From: JBNJEL01 sp051745835
GTDB taxonomy: Bacteria > Bacillota > Halanaerobiia > Halobacteroidales > Acetohalobiaceae
DNA length: 9,673 nucleotides
Assembly (NCBI GenBank): GCA_051745835.1
Contig: JBNJEL010000073.1
Location: 1-9,673, forward strand
Direction: 5' to 3'
Below are positions 1 through 6,291 of the stretch, piece after piece. The position numbers were made by a program, and so were the translations under genes. The stretch's first letter is position 1; each line of letters begins with the position of its first letter. A model generated the notes under the pieces. The model was not told the origin of the DNA. It did no database searches and saw nothing but the letters and a program-made list of their open reading frames with translations.

Positions 1-674
1 CTACAATCTTAATTATCGAAGATGATCGGAATATATGTCAAATTTTAAAAGATTACTTTGAGTTTGAGAACTTCTCGGTTATTTTAGCTCATGACGGTAA
101 ATCAGGTTTAAATAAGGTAGCTGATGAAAGTATCGATCTGATTATTCTCGATATTATGCTACCTGAGCAGGATGGGTGGGAGATCTGTAAAAAGTTGCGA
201 CCTCAAAATAATATCCCCATTATTATTCTAAGTGCTAAAACTAAGGAAACAGACCGAATTACTGGTTTAGAATTAGGGGCTGATGATTATGTTACCAAGC
301 CGTTTAGTCCTAAAGAAGTAGTAGCTAGAGCAAAAGCAATTTTAAGAAGGGCAAATCAACAGAATTGTTCTGTTCAAGAAGAACTTAAGTTAGGAGAACT
401 AATTATTAATAAAGATTGTAGGAGTGTTGCAGTAGAAGGAGAAGAAATTGAATTGACTCCCAAGGAATTTGATCTATTATGGCTTTTAGCTTCAGCGTCC
501 CAACAAGTATTTAGTCGTCAGGAACTATTAAATCAAGTTTGGGGCTATGATTACTTTGGTGATGTAAGGACAGTAGATACTCATATTAAGTCTCTGCGTC
601 AAAAATTAGGTGGGGAAATTAAAGATTATATTCAGACGGTGTGGGGGGTAGGTTATAAGTTTGAATTGGAGTAG
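1..674 (+). CDS. OmpR/PhoB-family response regulator (WalR/PhoP-like), 5' truncated
   Basis: DNA-binding response regulator of a two-component system, partner of the kinase encoded directly downstream. The reading frame is open from base 3, and the first visible residues (TILIIEDD) are the beta-1 strand with the acidic Mg-binding pair, so only a few N-terminal codons are missing. The phospho-acceptor Asp is at bases 150-152 (LIILDIMLPEQDGWE). The switch Ser is in ILSAK and the conserved Lys in YVTKPF (aag 297-299). The ATG at 156 lies just after the phospho-acceptor and cannot be the true start. A winged-helix effector domain follows: LTPKEFDLL, then SRQELLNQVWGYDYFGDVR, RTVDTHIKSLRQKLG and the terminal WGVGYKFE wing. 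The recognition region resembles WalR and PhoP of Firmicutes, but the physiological stimulus cannot be assigned. The gene overlaps the kinase by 14 bp. Phased repeats at 2458-2496 are a plausible binding site for it. Confidence 0.93.
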   Translation, partial: TILIIEDDRNICQILKDYFEFENFSVILAHDGKSGLNKVADESIDLIILDIMLPEQDGWEICKKLRPQNNIPIIILSAKTKETDRITGLELGADDYVTKPFSPKEVVARAKAILRRANQQNCSVQEELKLGELIINKDCRSVAVEGEEIELTPKEFDLLWLLASASQQVFSRQELLNQVWGYDYFGDVRTVDTHIKSLRQKLGGEIKDYIQTVWGVGYKFELE

Positions 675-2454
675 ATTTAAGTTAAATAATTTATTTAGTA
701 AGTTATTATTGCGATTTTTAGTAGTAAGTTTAATAATTATTATTGTATTAGGTTCATCTACTATTTACTTCTTTAAAAGAAGTTATTATGAGAATAAAGA
801 AACAGAGATTATTAATAACAGTAAAGTAATGACTGAATTTTTAGTTGAGGCGTTACAGAAGGAAGATAAAACTAAAGCTAATAACTGGTTGCAGGTGATA
901 GCTAAATTAAATTCTGGACAGGCTTGGATAGTTGATGATGAAGGTTACTTAACTTTAAGTTATCCTACGATGATTGCTGAAGGTCAGAATAAGATTAATT
1001 TTTTGAACTTAGATGATGTTCTAGAAGGTAATATTATTTCTCAACGCATAGAATCTTCTTATTTTGAGCGTCCGATGTTACTAATTGGATTTCCTTTATC
1101 ACTTGCCGATGATAATACGGTGGCACTTTTAGTTTTTACTTCAGTAGCAGGAATAAATTCTACAATTAATTTAGTGCAGCGAATGATGTTTTATTCCTCC
1201 ATTTTAGCTATCTTATTGGCGATGATTATCTCTTATCTGTGGTCAAGGTCTTTAGCTGCTCCGTTAAGTAAATTAAATAGTGTTGCTTTAGAGTTTAGCA
1301 AGGGGAATTTTGGTAAGGAAGTAGAAGTAGATAGTTATGAGGAGTTAGATAACTTAGCAGAGAGTATGAATTATTTATCTACTGAATTACAGAGTACTAT
1401 TAAAGATTTAACAAAAGAACGCAACAAATTAAAACATATCTTAACTGGAATGGAAGAAGGACTGTTAGCAGTTGATGAAACCGAGAAGATTATTTTGGTT
1501 AATGGGACAATTAAGGACTTATTTAATTTAACAGATGATAATTTGATAGGTTTAAAGTTAACAACGGTTATTGCTAATCAACAGATAGAATCTATCTTTC
1601 AAGAATCATTAACTCAAAAGGAGCCGGTACAAGAGGAGGTAACTTTAGTACAAGGTAGAATTGAACAATACTTTTTAATACATTGTACTCCAATTTATAT
1701 TGATAAAGAATTATGGGGAGTAGTTGGGCTGTTTCAAGATATTAGTGAACGATGGCGATTTGAGCAGTTACAGAAGGACTTTGTTGCTAATGTCTCTCAT
1801 GAACTTAAAGCACCATTAACTTCAATTAAAGGTTCGACTGAGGTAATGTTAGATGGAGTTGTAGATTCTAAAGAAGATTATGATAATTATCTACAGATTA
1901 TCTTAGAAGAGACTAATCGTTTGACTGAATTAGTAGATGAAATACTGCAGTTAGCAGAGTATGAGAGTAACAATAGTGGTCTTGTTTTAACAGAAGTGCA
2001 GGTCAATTATATTTTAGATGAGGTAGCAACTATCTTTAGAAAAGGAAACTTTGACCGTGGTTTTGATTTTAAACTTAATTATTTAACAGAAGAAGTTAGT
2101 ATTAGAGTTGACCAACAGAAGATTAAGCAGGTACTATTGAATTTATTGGATAATGCTTATAAATTTTTAGCAGATGAGCAGCAAAGTTGGATTGAATTAG
2201 GAGCTAGCTTGATAGGTAAACAGGTGAAATTTTGGGTTCAAGATAATGGAGTAGGTATTCCAGAAACAGAGTTACAAAATATTTGGGAGCGTTTTTATAA
2301 GGTGGATAAAGCTCATACTCCTAGTCAACAAGGTAGCGGTTTAGGTTTATCTATTGTGCAGTGGATTGTAGAACAGCACGGGGGAGAGGTTTTTGTAGAT
2401 AGTGAATTAGGTAATGGGTCTACTTTTGGTTTTTATTTAGACTTAGTAGATTAA
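661..2454 (+). CDS. Membrane sensor histidine kinase (WalK/PhoR/ResE-like; HAMP-PAS-HisKA-HATPase)
   Basis: Sensor kinase that phosphorylates the upstream response regulator; 597 aa. A first membrane helix lies at about residues 13-33, an extracytoplasmic sensor region of about 140 residues at 38-172, a second helix at about 175-194, HAMP at 195-250 and PAS at about 258-362. HisKA carries the phospho-accepting His380 in FVANVSHELKAPLTSIK. The ATPase domain has an N box (LLNLLDNAYKF, 492-502), G1 (DNGVGIPE, 528-535), F box (ERFYK, 543-547) and G2 (GSGLGLSIV, 558-566). This order matches WalK and the PhoR kinases of Firmicutes. The start is TTG at 661, overlapping the regulator by 14 bp, with GGGTAGG (646-652) as likely ribosome site; no better ATG/GTG precedes the first helix. 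One oddity: the residue four after His380 is Ala384 where HisKA kinases usually have Thr or Asn, the residue tied to phosphatase activity. The ligand is unknown. Confidence 0.93.
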   Translation: MNWSRFKLNNLFSKLLLRFLVVSLIIIIVLGSSTIYFFKRSYYENKETEIINNSKVMTEFLVEALQKEDKTKANNWLQVIAKLNSGQAWIVDDEGYLTLSYPTMIAEGQNKINFLNLDDVLEGNIISQRIESSYFERPMLLIGFPLSLADDNTVALLVFTSVAGINSTINLVQRMMFYSSILAILLAMIISYLWSRSLAAPLSKLNSVALEFSKGNFGKEVEVDSYEELDNLAESMNYLSTELQSTIKDLTKERNKLKHILTGMEEGLLAVDETEKIILVNGTIKDLFNLTDDNLIGLKLTTVIANQQIESIFQESLTQKEPVQEEVTLVQGRIEQYFLIHCTPIYIDKELWGVVGLFQDISERWRFEQLQKDFVANVSHELKAPLTSIKGSTEVMLDGVVDSKEDYDNYLQIILEETNRLTELVDEILQLAEYESNNSGLVLTEVQVNYILDEVATIFRKGNFDRGFDFKLNYLTEEVSIRVDQQKIKQVLLNLLDNAYKFLADEQQSWIELGASLIGKQVKFWVQDNGVGIPETELQNIWERFYKVDKAHTPSQQGSGLGLSIVQWIVEQHGGEVFVDSELGNGSTFGFYLDLVD

Positions 2455-2457
2455 AAA

Positions 2458-2512
2458 TTTCATTAATCTTTCACTTCTTTATCACAATTTTATCACATTT
2501 ACTACTTATACT
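2458..2512 (+). promoter_or_regulatory. PhoB/PhoP-type promoter: four 11-bp-phased direct repeats plus -10
   Basis: Four hexamers start exactly 11 bp apart: TTTCAT (2458), TTTCAC (2469), TATCAC (2480) and TATCAC (2491), each followed by a 5-bp AT-rich spacer. After the last repeat come 10 bp and then TATACT (2507-2512), a 5/6 match to the -10 box. There is no -35 hexamer at the right distance. PhoB and PhoP sites are known to be 11-bp direct repeats that replace the -35 and end about 10 bp before the -10, so this layout fits activation by an OmpR-family regulator. The obvious candidate is the one encoded at 1-674. Transcription would start near 2519 and read the lipoprotein and Skp-like genes. 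The regulator assignment is inference. Confidence 0.6.
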
Positions 2513-2566
2513 AATAGTGAATTAAGTTAAAGCGATTTATTAATTAATTAAAGGAGGTTAGTAAAA

Positions 2567-2812
2567 ATGAAGATTAACAAACGAGGAACATTATTAGCTA
2601 TTTTAGTAGTATTAAGTTTGACTTTAGTTGGTTGTGGAACAGCTCAAGAACCGGAAAGTTTAGAACCGGATAGTCAGATGGAACAACAGCAACAGCAGCA
2701 AGAAAATATGGAACAGGAGCAACAACAGCAAGAAAATATGGAACAAGAGCAAATGGAGCAAGAGCAAATGGAGCAAGAGCAAGAACAAATGGAAGAAGAA
2801 CAGATGGAATAA
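2567..2812 (+). CDS. Small lipoprotein with Met/Glu/Gln low-complexity mature region
   Basis: 81-residue predicted lipoprotein with no recognised family. A basic N-terminus (MKINKR) and hydrophobic stretch lead to the lipobox LVGC, with Cys23 as the predicted lipidated residue, so the protein should be membrane-anchored outside the cytoplasm. A short linker (24-37) precedes a tail built only from Met, Glu and Gln plus two Asn: two ten-residue units starting MEQ and ending QEN, then five-residue MEQEQ units with variants. The tail is strongly acidic and probably disordered or a simple helix. The ribosome site AAAGGAGG ends about 10 bases before the ATG and supports this start. There is no terminator before the Skp-like gene 31 bp downstream, so the two are probably co-transcribed from the phased-repeat promoter. 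Translation is convincing (signal, lipobox, ribosome site); the function is unknown. Confidence 0.8.
   Translation: MKINKRGTLLAILVVLSLTLVGCGTAQEPESLEPDSQMEQQQQQQENMEQEQQQQENMEQEQMEQEQMEQEQEQMEEEQME
2678..2809 (+). repeat. Coding tandem repeat, 30-bp and 15-bp units (MEQ-rich)
   Basis: Two 30-bp units (2678-2707 and 2708-2737) differ at few bases. They are followed by 15-bp units at 2738 and 2753, a 21-bp variant at 2768 and a degenerate 15-bp unit at 2789. Most units begin ATGGA(A/G)CAAGAGCAA or close to it. All lengths are multiples of three, so copy-number change would keep the frame. Such arrays are prone to slippage, and length may vary between strains. Confidence 0.85.
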
Positions 2813-2843
2813 ATTGATTAATATCAGAAAGGTGGTATAAACA

Positions 2844-3347
2844 ATGTCTAAACAAAAGCTGATGGTATTTACTTTGGTCTTCAGTTTAATTTTAGGAGTT
2901 GCAGGATTTGTTCAAGCAGCTGATGCTAAGATAGGCTATGTTAATATGGATGAAGTCTATCAGGCTCATCCTACTTTACAGGAAGAAGAACAGAATATTC
3001 AACAACGTGCTCAAAAATTACAGAAGGAGTATCGGGAAAAGATTCAAGAATTAGATCCTGAAGAAGATCAAGAAAAGATTCAGAAGTTACAGCAGGAGTT
3101 TCGAGAAAAAGTAGGAGCTGTTCAAGAGGATTATGAAGCAGAGAAAAACAAGATTGATCCACAGTTAGATGAAGCGCGTAAAGAGCTAGGATTAGATCTT
3201 ATTTTGAAAGAAGATACAGTAGTTAGTGGAGGAGAAGATGTAACTGATGAAATAATTGAGTACTTTTCAGAAGAATTAGATAGTAACTCTCAAGGAAATT
3301 CTTCACAAGGTAATAACTCACAAGGCAATCAGGGTAATCAGTGGTAA
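2844..3347 (+). CDS. Skp/OmpH-like periplasmic chaperone with Gln/Gly/Asn tail
   Basis: 167-residue exported protein of the Skp/OmpH family, which holds unfolded outer-membrane proteins in the periplasm of diderm bacteria. A signal peptide spans about residues 1-25 (cleavage after FVQA or nearby). The mature part opens with the family hallmark AKIGYVNMDEVYQAHP. A highly charged coiled-coil arm (about 45-115) rich in Gln, Glu and Lys follows. The closing segment LDLILKEDTVVSGGEDVTDEIIEYF is the second half of the Skp body, with the usual gg-DiT-vI pattern. The length is typical apart from an extra C-terminal tail (about 148-167) of SQGN/QGN repeats ending in Trp. The ATG has AAAGGTGG upstream. 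It probably forms an operon with the lipoprotein. Skp normally forms a trimer; nothing here shows that it does not. The tail's role is unknown. Confidence 0.85.
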   Translation: MSKQKLMVFTLVFSLILGVAGFVQAADAKIGYVNMDEVYQAHPTLQEEEQNIQQRAQKLQKEYREKIQELDPEEDQEKIQKLQQEFREKVGAVQEDYEAEKNKIDPQLDEARKELGLDLILKEDTVVSGGEDVTDEIIEYFSEELDSNSQGNSSQGNNSQGNQGNQW

Positions 3348-3366
3348 ATAAATAATATTGATTAAG

Positions 3367-3402
3367 TTTAAGCGGTAGGATTTTAAAATCCTACCGCTTA
3401 AA
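3367..3402. terminator. Perfect 36-bp palindrome after the Skp-like gene (possible terminator)
   Basis: The arms are TTTAAGCGGTAGGATTTT (3367-3384) and AAAATCCTACCGCTTAAA (3385-3402), exact reverse complements with no spacer. In RNA they would fold as a strong hairpin with an AT-rich tip. It lies 19 bp past the stop codon, where an operon-end terminator is expected. However, neither strand has a U-run after it, so classic intrinsic termination is not assured. A transcript-stabilising hairpin or a dimeric-protein operator are alternatives. Confidence 0.5.
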
Positions 3403-3404
3403 AA

Positions 3405-3433
3405 TTTAAAAGAAGATGCAGGTATTTTATAAT
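3405..3433 (+). promoter_or_regulatory. Weak candidate sigma-A promoter for the zinc-ribbon gene
   Basis: TTTAAA (3405-3410, 4/6 of a -35) is 17 bp from a perfect TATAAT (3428-3433). Transcription would start near 3440 and leave a leader of about 100 nt before the ATG at 3541. The leader holds a weak hairpin, AAACTA...TAGTTT at about 3444-3464, followed by a T-rich stretch. In AT-rich DNA such matches are common, so this is tentative. Confidence 0.3.
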
Positions 3434-3540
3434 TTGATCTAGAAACTAGTATATAGATAGTTTTGTTTTTTTAGAGTAGTTGTGAAAATAATCACTTTTA
3501 TTAAGAGTTAATAACTTAATTATTAAGGGGGGGGAGATTG

Positions 3541-3690
3541 ATGATTTGTAGTATATGTGGTGAAAGAATAGATAAACAGGATTTTCGTAATATTTGTCGA
3601 CAATGTGAAGAGAAGATTAATAAAGTTTCTCAGAAGATGTTACAGACTCATAAGCGAATGCAGATTAGACATGCTAAGTTGGTTAAGTAA
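3541..3690 (+). CDS. 49-residue zinc-ribbon protein with two CxxC motifs
   Basis: Short ORF of unknown function. The protein starts MICSICGERIDKQDF and has Cys3, Cys6, Cys19 and Cys22 as two CxxC pairs 12 residues apart, a classic single zinc-ribbon layout. The second half (about 23-49) is Lys/Arg/Gln-rich and probably helical, which would suit nucleic-acid or protein binding. It stands alone: a palindrome lies upstream and a good terminator follows its stop. The ribosome site is an unusual G8 run followed by AG (3527-3536), only 4 bases from the ATG. A TTG codon in frame at 3538 is too close to that site to be preferred. Four cysteines in ribbon spacing, a purine-rich site and a following terminator all favour a real gene. 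I do not recognise its family. Confidence 0.7.
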   Translation: MICSICGERIDKQDFRNICRQCEEKINKVSQKMLQTHKRMQIRHAKLVK

Positions 3691-3721
3691 TTTTATAAGT
3701 TTATTAATTAATTTATGATTG

Positions 3722-3772
3722 AGATTGTGTATTAAATCACTTGATTATTTAATGCACAATCTTTCTCTATTT
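3722..3772 (+). terminator. Intrinsic terminator after the zinc-ribbon gene
   Basis: The 16-bp stem AGATTGTGTATTAAAT (3722-3737) pairs with ATTTAATGCACAATCT (3747-3762), with one G-U pair and a 9-nt loop. The pyrimidine-rich TTTCTCTATTT follows. It sits 31 bp past the stop codon and isolates the small gene from the amidase. From here to the amidase ATG at 3907 I see only AT-rich DNA. That stretch holds one imperfect inverted repeat around 3793-3818 (GTGA...TCAC) and no convincing promoter. Confidence 0.8.
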
Positions 3773-3906
3773 AGGACTCATCTAATTTAAATGTGAGAAA
3801 TTTTTAATGTAATTTCACTAATAAACCAGGAAATTAATTATTTAAGAGAGAATAAATAACTATAAGCCTTTTTGATGAAGAACTTTAAAATTTAGGAGGC
3901 AGAATA

Positions 3907-6291
3907 ATGTCAGCAATTAAAATATCTAATATTCAGAAAATAATAATAATTTTATCATTATTTATTATATTCTGTCATACAGTACCTGGTTTAGCGGCAC
4001 ATCGTAAGTTAGATTTAGTAGTTAATGATCAAGTTGCTATTTCAGATTTAGGATTAGTAACAGCAGAGGATGATCTCTTATTGCCTGTAACAGATCTACA
4101 GGAATATTTTGATGTTGAAGTTGAGTGGCAGGAGGTAATTAAGACTGCTCGAATTAAGATGGATGATCAAGTGATTAAGTTAAGAGCAGGTGAGAGTAGA
4201 GCCCAGATAGGAGATAAGATGCAGCAGTTAGATCAAGCTATTCAGTTAAAGAATGATCAACTTCTAGTTCCTGTTGATTTTATTGCTCAAGTATTGGGCT
4301 ATCAAGTAGAGCATGATAATCAACAATTACATTTTTATAAGCCTTCTTCTCGGGTGCAAGATATTAATTATCAGAATAAGCAGTCAGATGAAATGCTTAA
4401 AATTAAGACAAGCGAACAACCGGAATATGAAATTAAATCATTAACAGCTCCTGATCGATTAGTAATTGATATCTTTGATGCACAGCTTAAAGAACAGATT
4501 AGTAACTTAGCTATCAATAATGGGATAGTCTATCAGGTACGGAATGGTCAGTTTAAGCCGGGAGTTGTACGGATAGTTTTAGATCTTTATCAACCGTTAG
4601 ATTATAGTACTGAGGTAGTTAAACAGCAGGATGGTTATCAATTGCTGGTGAAAATGAGTCCTAAAGTAACTAATTTTGCCTATGATAATCAAGAAGAGAG
4701 ATTTGCTCTTACTGCGACTGATGAAATTTCTGATTATCAAGTAGAGTTTGATTCTAAGTCCGATCAATACATAGTAGAGATACCGGGAATGCTATTAGAT
4801 GTTGTAGAAGAAGAGTTTGTTATCGATAATCAGTTAGTCGAGCAAGTTAACTTAAGTCAAATACAGCGTAACGGAACTTCGGTAGTTAGAGCTAAATTTG
4901 AAATGAAGAAGTGGTTTGAGATGGATGTTAAGTCAGATAGTAAAAATCCTAATCGTCTGATCTTAACTCCTCAACGTTTAGTAGAATTAGTAGATATAGA
5001 TTATAATTCATCTACTGCTGAAATAAAAATTAGTACTAAACATCCAGTTGAACCAAGAGTTGTACCATTAGAGAAGGGTGACCGTTTAATAGTTGATTTT
5101 CCTGAAACTATTTTTAGAGAAATTAACCAACAACTTAAGATTGAGGATGATTTAATAGAAGAGATTAGAACTGCTCAATTTCATAAAGATATTGCACGGA
5201 CAGTCATTGATTTAGAAGAGTTAGTTGATTATGAATTAAAATCTAGTAGTTCAGGAGAGTCGTATCAGACAATAATTAAGTTAGAACGACCAGGAGATAC
5301 AGCTACAGAGAGTGTAGCTAGTAGTTCTGAAGGCAAAGAAGATAAGGATAAATCAAAAGAAAATAAGGATAATCAAGAGGAGCTTTCTTCTGATAAACGA
5401 GTAGAAAAGGTTGATATTATTTCTCAAACAGGAGAGACTAAGCTACAAGTTAATTTAAATTCCGAATCTAATTATAAAGTTAGAAAATTTAATTATCCTG
5501 ATCGGCTAGTAATTGATATTCCTGGAGCAGCTGGATATATTAAACCAGATAAGATTGCTCAACCGCAAGGTGTTATTAAAGATGTAAGAGTTAGTCAATT
5601 TTCGCGACAGCCGTTGATGGCGCGAGTAGTCTTTGAATTACCGTATGATATGGATTATCAGGTTAGTTCTAATGATCAAACTAGTCAGATTGAGCTTAAG
5701 CTTACAGATGATAGTCCAGAGTTAGAATTAACAGGGAAGAAGATTGTAGTGGATGCCGGTCACGGTGGCGCTGATCCTGGAGCAATTGGAATTAATGGTA
5801 TTAGAGAGAAAGATGTTAATTTAGGTGTAGCACAAGAATTGGTAGCATTATTAAAAGAGGCTGGGGCTGAGGTTAAAGTTACTAGAAGTAAGGATCGTTA
5901 TATTACTCTTTGGTCGCGAGCTAATATGGCTAACGAGTTTGATAGTGATATCTTTGTTAGTATTCATGCTAATGCTCACCAGGATGATGATGCTTCGGGA
6001 ACAGAGACTTTTGTCTATCCTGATAGCTATGGTGATACATTAGTGTTAGCTAAGACAGTTCAGGATAATTTACAACAAAAGATTGGTTTAGATAATCGCG
6101 GAGTTAGATTTGATGAACTTTATGTCTTAGAGAAGGCAGTTATGCCTTCAATTTTGGTAGAGGTAGCTTTTTTAACTAATTCTCAAGGAGAAAGTTTGTT
6201 AAGAGAGACAGAATTTAGAAAGAAAGCAGCAGAAGGGATTTATAAAGGGATAGTTGCTTTCTTTAATCGTCAGGCTAAGGAGGATAGATAA
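3907..6291 (+). CDS. N-acetylmuramoyl-L-alanine amidase (Amidase_3) with stalk and AMIN domains
   Basis: Exported zinc amidase that cuts the bond between N-acetylmuramic acid and the stem peptide of peptidoglycan; 794 aa, long for the family. A signal peptide covers about residues 1-30. A copper-amine-oxidase-N-like stalk domain follows at about 35-145 (repeats of LLLPVTDL and LLVPVDFI). Then come AMIN-type modules at about 153-250, 255-355 (degenerate), 358-460 and 498-600; the better ones share the pattern PDRLVIDI...V..FQF/RVSQF. A Ser/Glu/Lys-rich linker lies at 461-498. The catalytic domain is about 611-790 with zinc ligands His619 (DAGHGG), Glu634 (REKDVN) and His687 (SIHANA), and catalytic Glu752 (VEVAFLTN), so it should be active. 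AMIN domains target such enzymes to the septum or cell wall. AGGAGG at 3894-3899 supports the ATG. Its stop overlaps the next start (TAATG), so the two are translationally coupled. Confidence 0.95.
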   Translation: MSAIKISNIQKIIIILSLFIIFCHTVPGLAAHRKLDLVVNDQVAISDLGLVTAEDDLLLPVTDLQEYFDVEVEWQEVIKTARIKMDDQVIKLRAGESRAQIGDKMQQLDQAIQLKNDQLLVPVDFIAQVLGYQVEHDNQQLHFYKPSSRVQDINYQNKQSDEMLKIKTSEQPEYEIKSLTAPDRLVIDIFDAQLKEQISNLAINNGIVYQVRNGQFKPGVVRIVLDLYQPLDYSTEVVKQQDGYQLLVKMSPKVTNFAYDNQEERFALTATDEISDYQVEFDSKSDQYIVEIPGMLLDVVEEEFVIDNQLVEQVNLSQIQRNGTSVVRAKFEMKKWFEMDVKSDSKNPNRLILTPQRLVELVDIDYNSSTAEIKISTKHPVEPRVVPLEKGDRLIVDFPETIFREINQQLKIEDDLIEEIRTAQFHKDIARTVIDLEELVDYELKSSSSGESYQTIIKLERPGDTATESVASSSEGKEDKDKSKENKDNQEELSSDKRVEKVDIISQTGETKLQVNLNSESNYKVRKFNYPDRLVIDIPGAAGYIKPDKIAQPQGVIKDVRVSQFSRQPLMARVVFELPYDMDYQVSSNDQTSQIELKLTDDSPELELTGKKIVVDAGHGGADPGAIGINGIREKDVNLGVAQELVALLKEAGAEVKVTRSKDRYITLWSRANMANEFDSDIFVSIHANAHQDDDASGTETFVYPDSYGDTLVLAKTVQDNLQQKIGLDNRGVRFDELYVLEKAVMPSILVEVAFLTNSQGESLLRETEFRKKAAEGIYKGIVAFFNRQAKEDR

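Noticed and set aside
156..674. A complete 172-aa response regulator starting at ATG 156
   Set aside because: The same frame is open upstream to base 3 and encodes the beta-1 strand, acidic pair and phospho-acceptor Asp; the ATG lies after the Asp, so the gene is truncated by the window, not short.
2678..2809. CRISPR-like array
   Set aside because: The repeats are in-frame coding units of 15-30 bp without unique spacers.
2598..2855. Reverse-strand 85-aa ORF opposite the lipoprotein
   Set aside because: It is the antisense of the MEQ repeats, giving a Leu/Ala/Val-Pro repeat with no ribosome site; an artefact of the low-complexity coding repeat.
2971..3162. Reverse-strand 63-aa ORF opposite the Skp-like gene
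   Set aside because: No ribosome site, no recognisable motif, and fully inside a well-supported gene on the other strand.
3793..3818. Operator GTGAGAAATT...AATTTCAC upstream of the amidase
   Set aside because: The arms match only with a bulge, the DNA is AT-rich, and no promoter is recognisable nearby; too weak to call.
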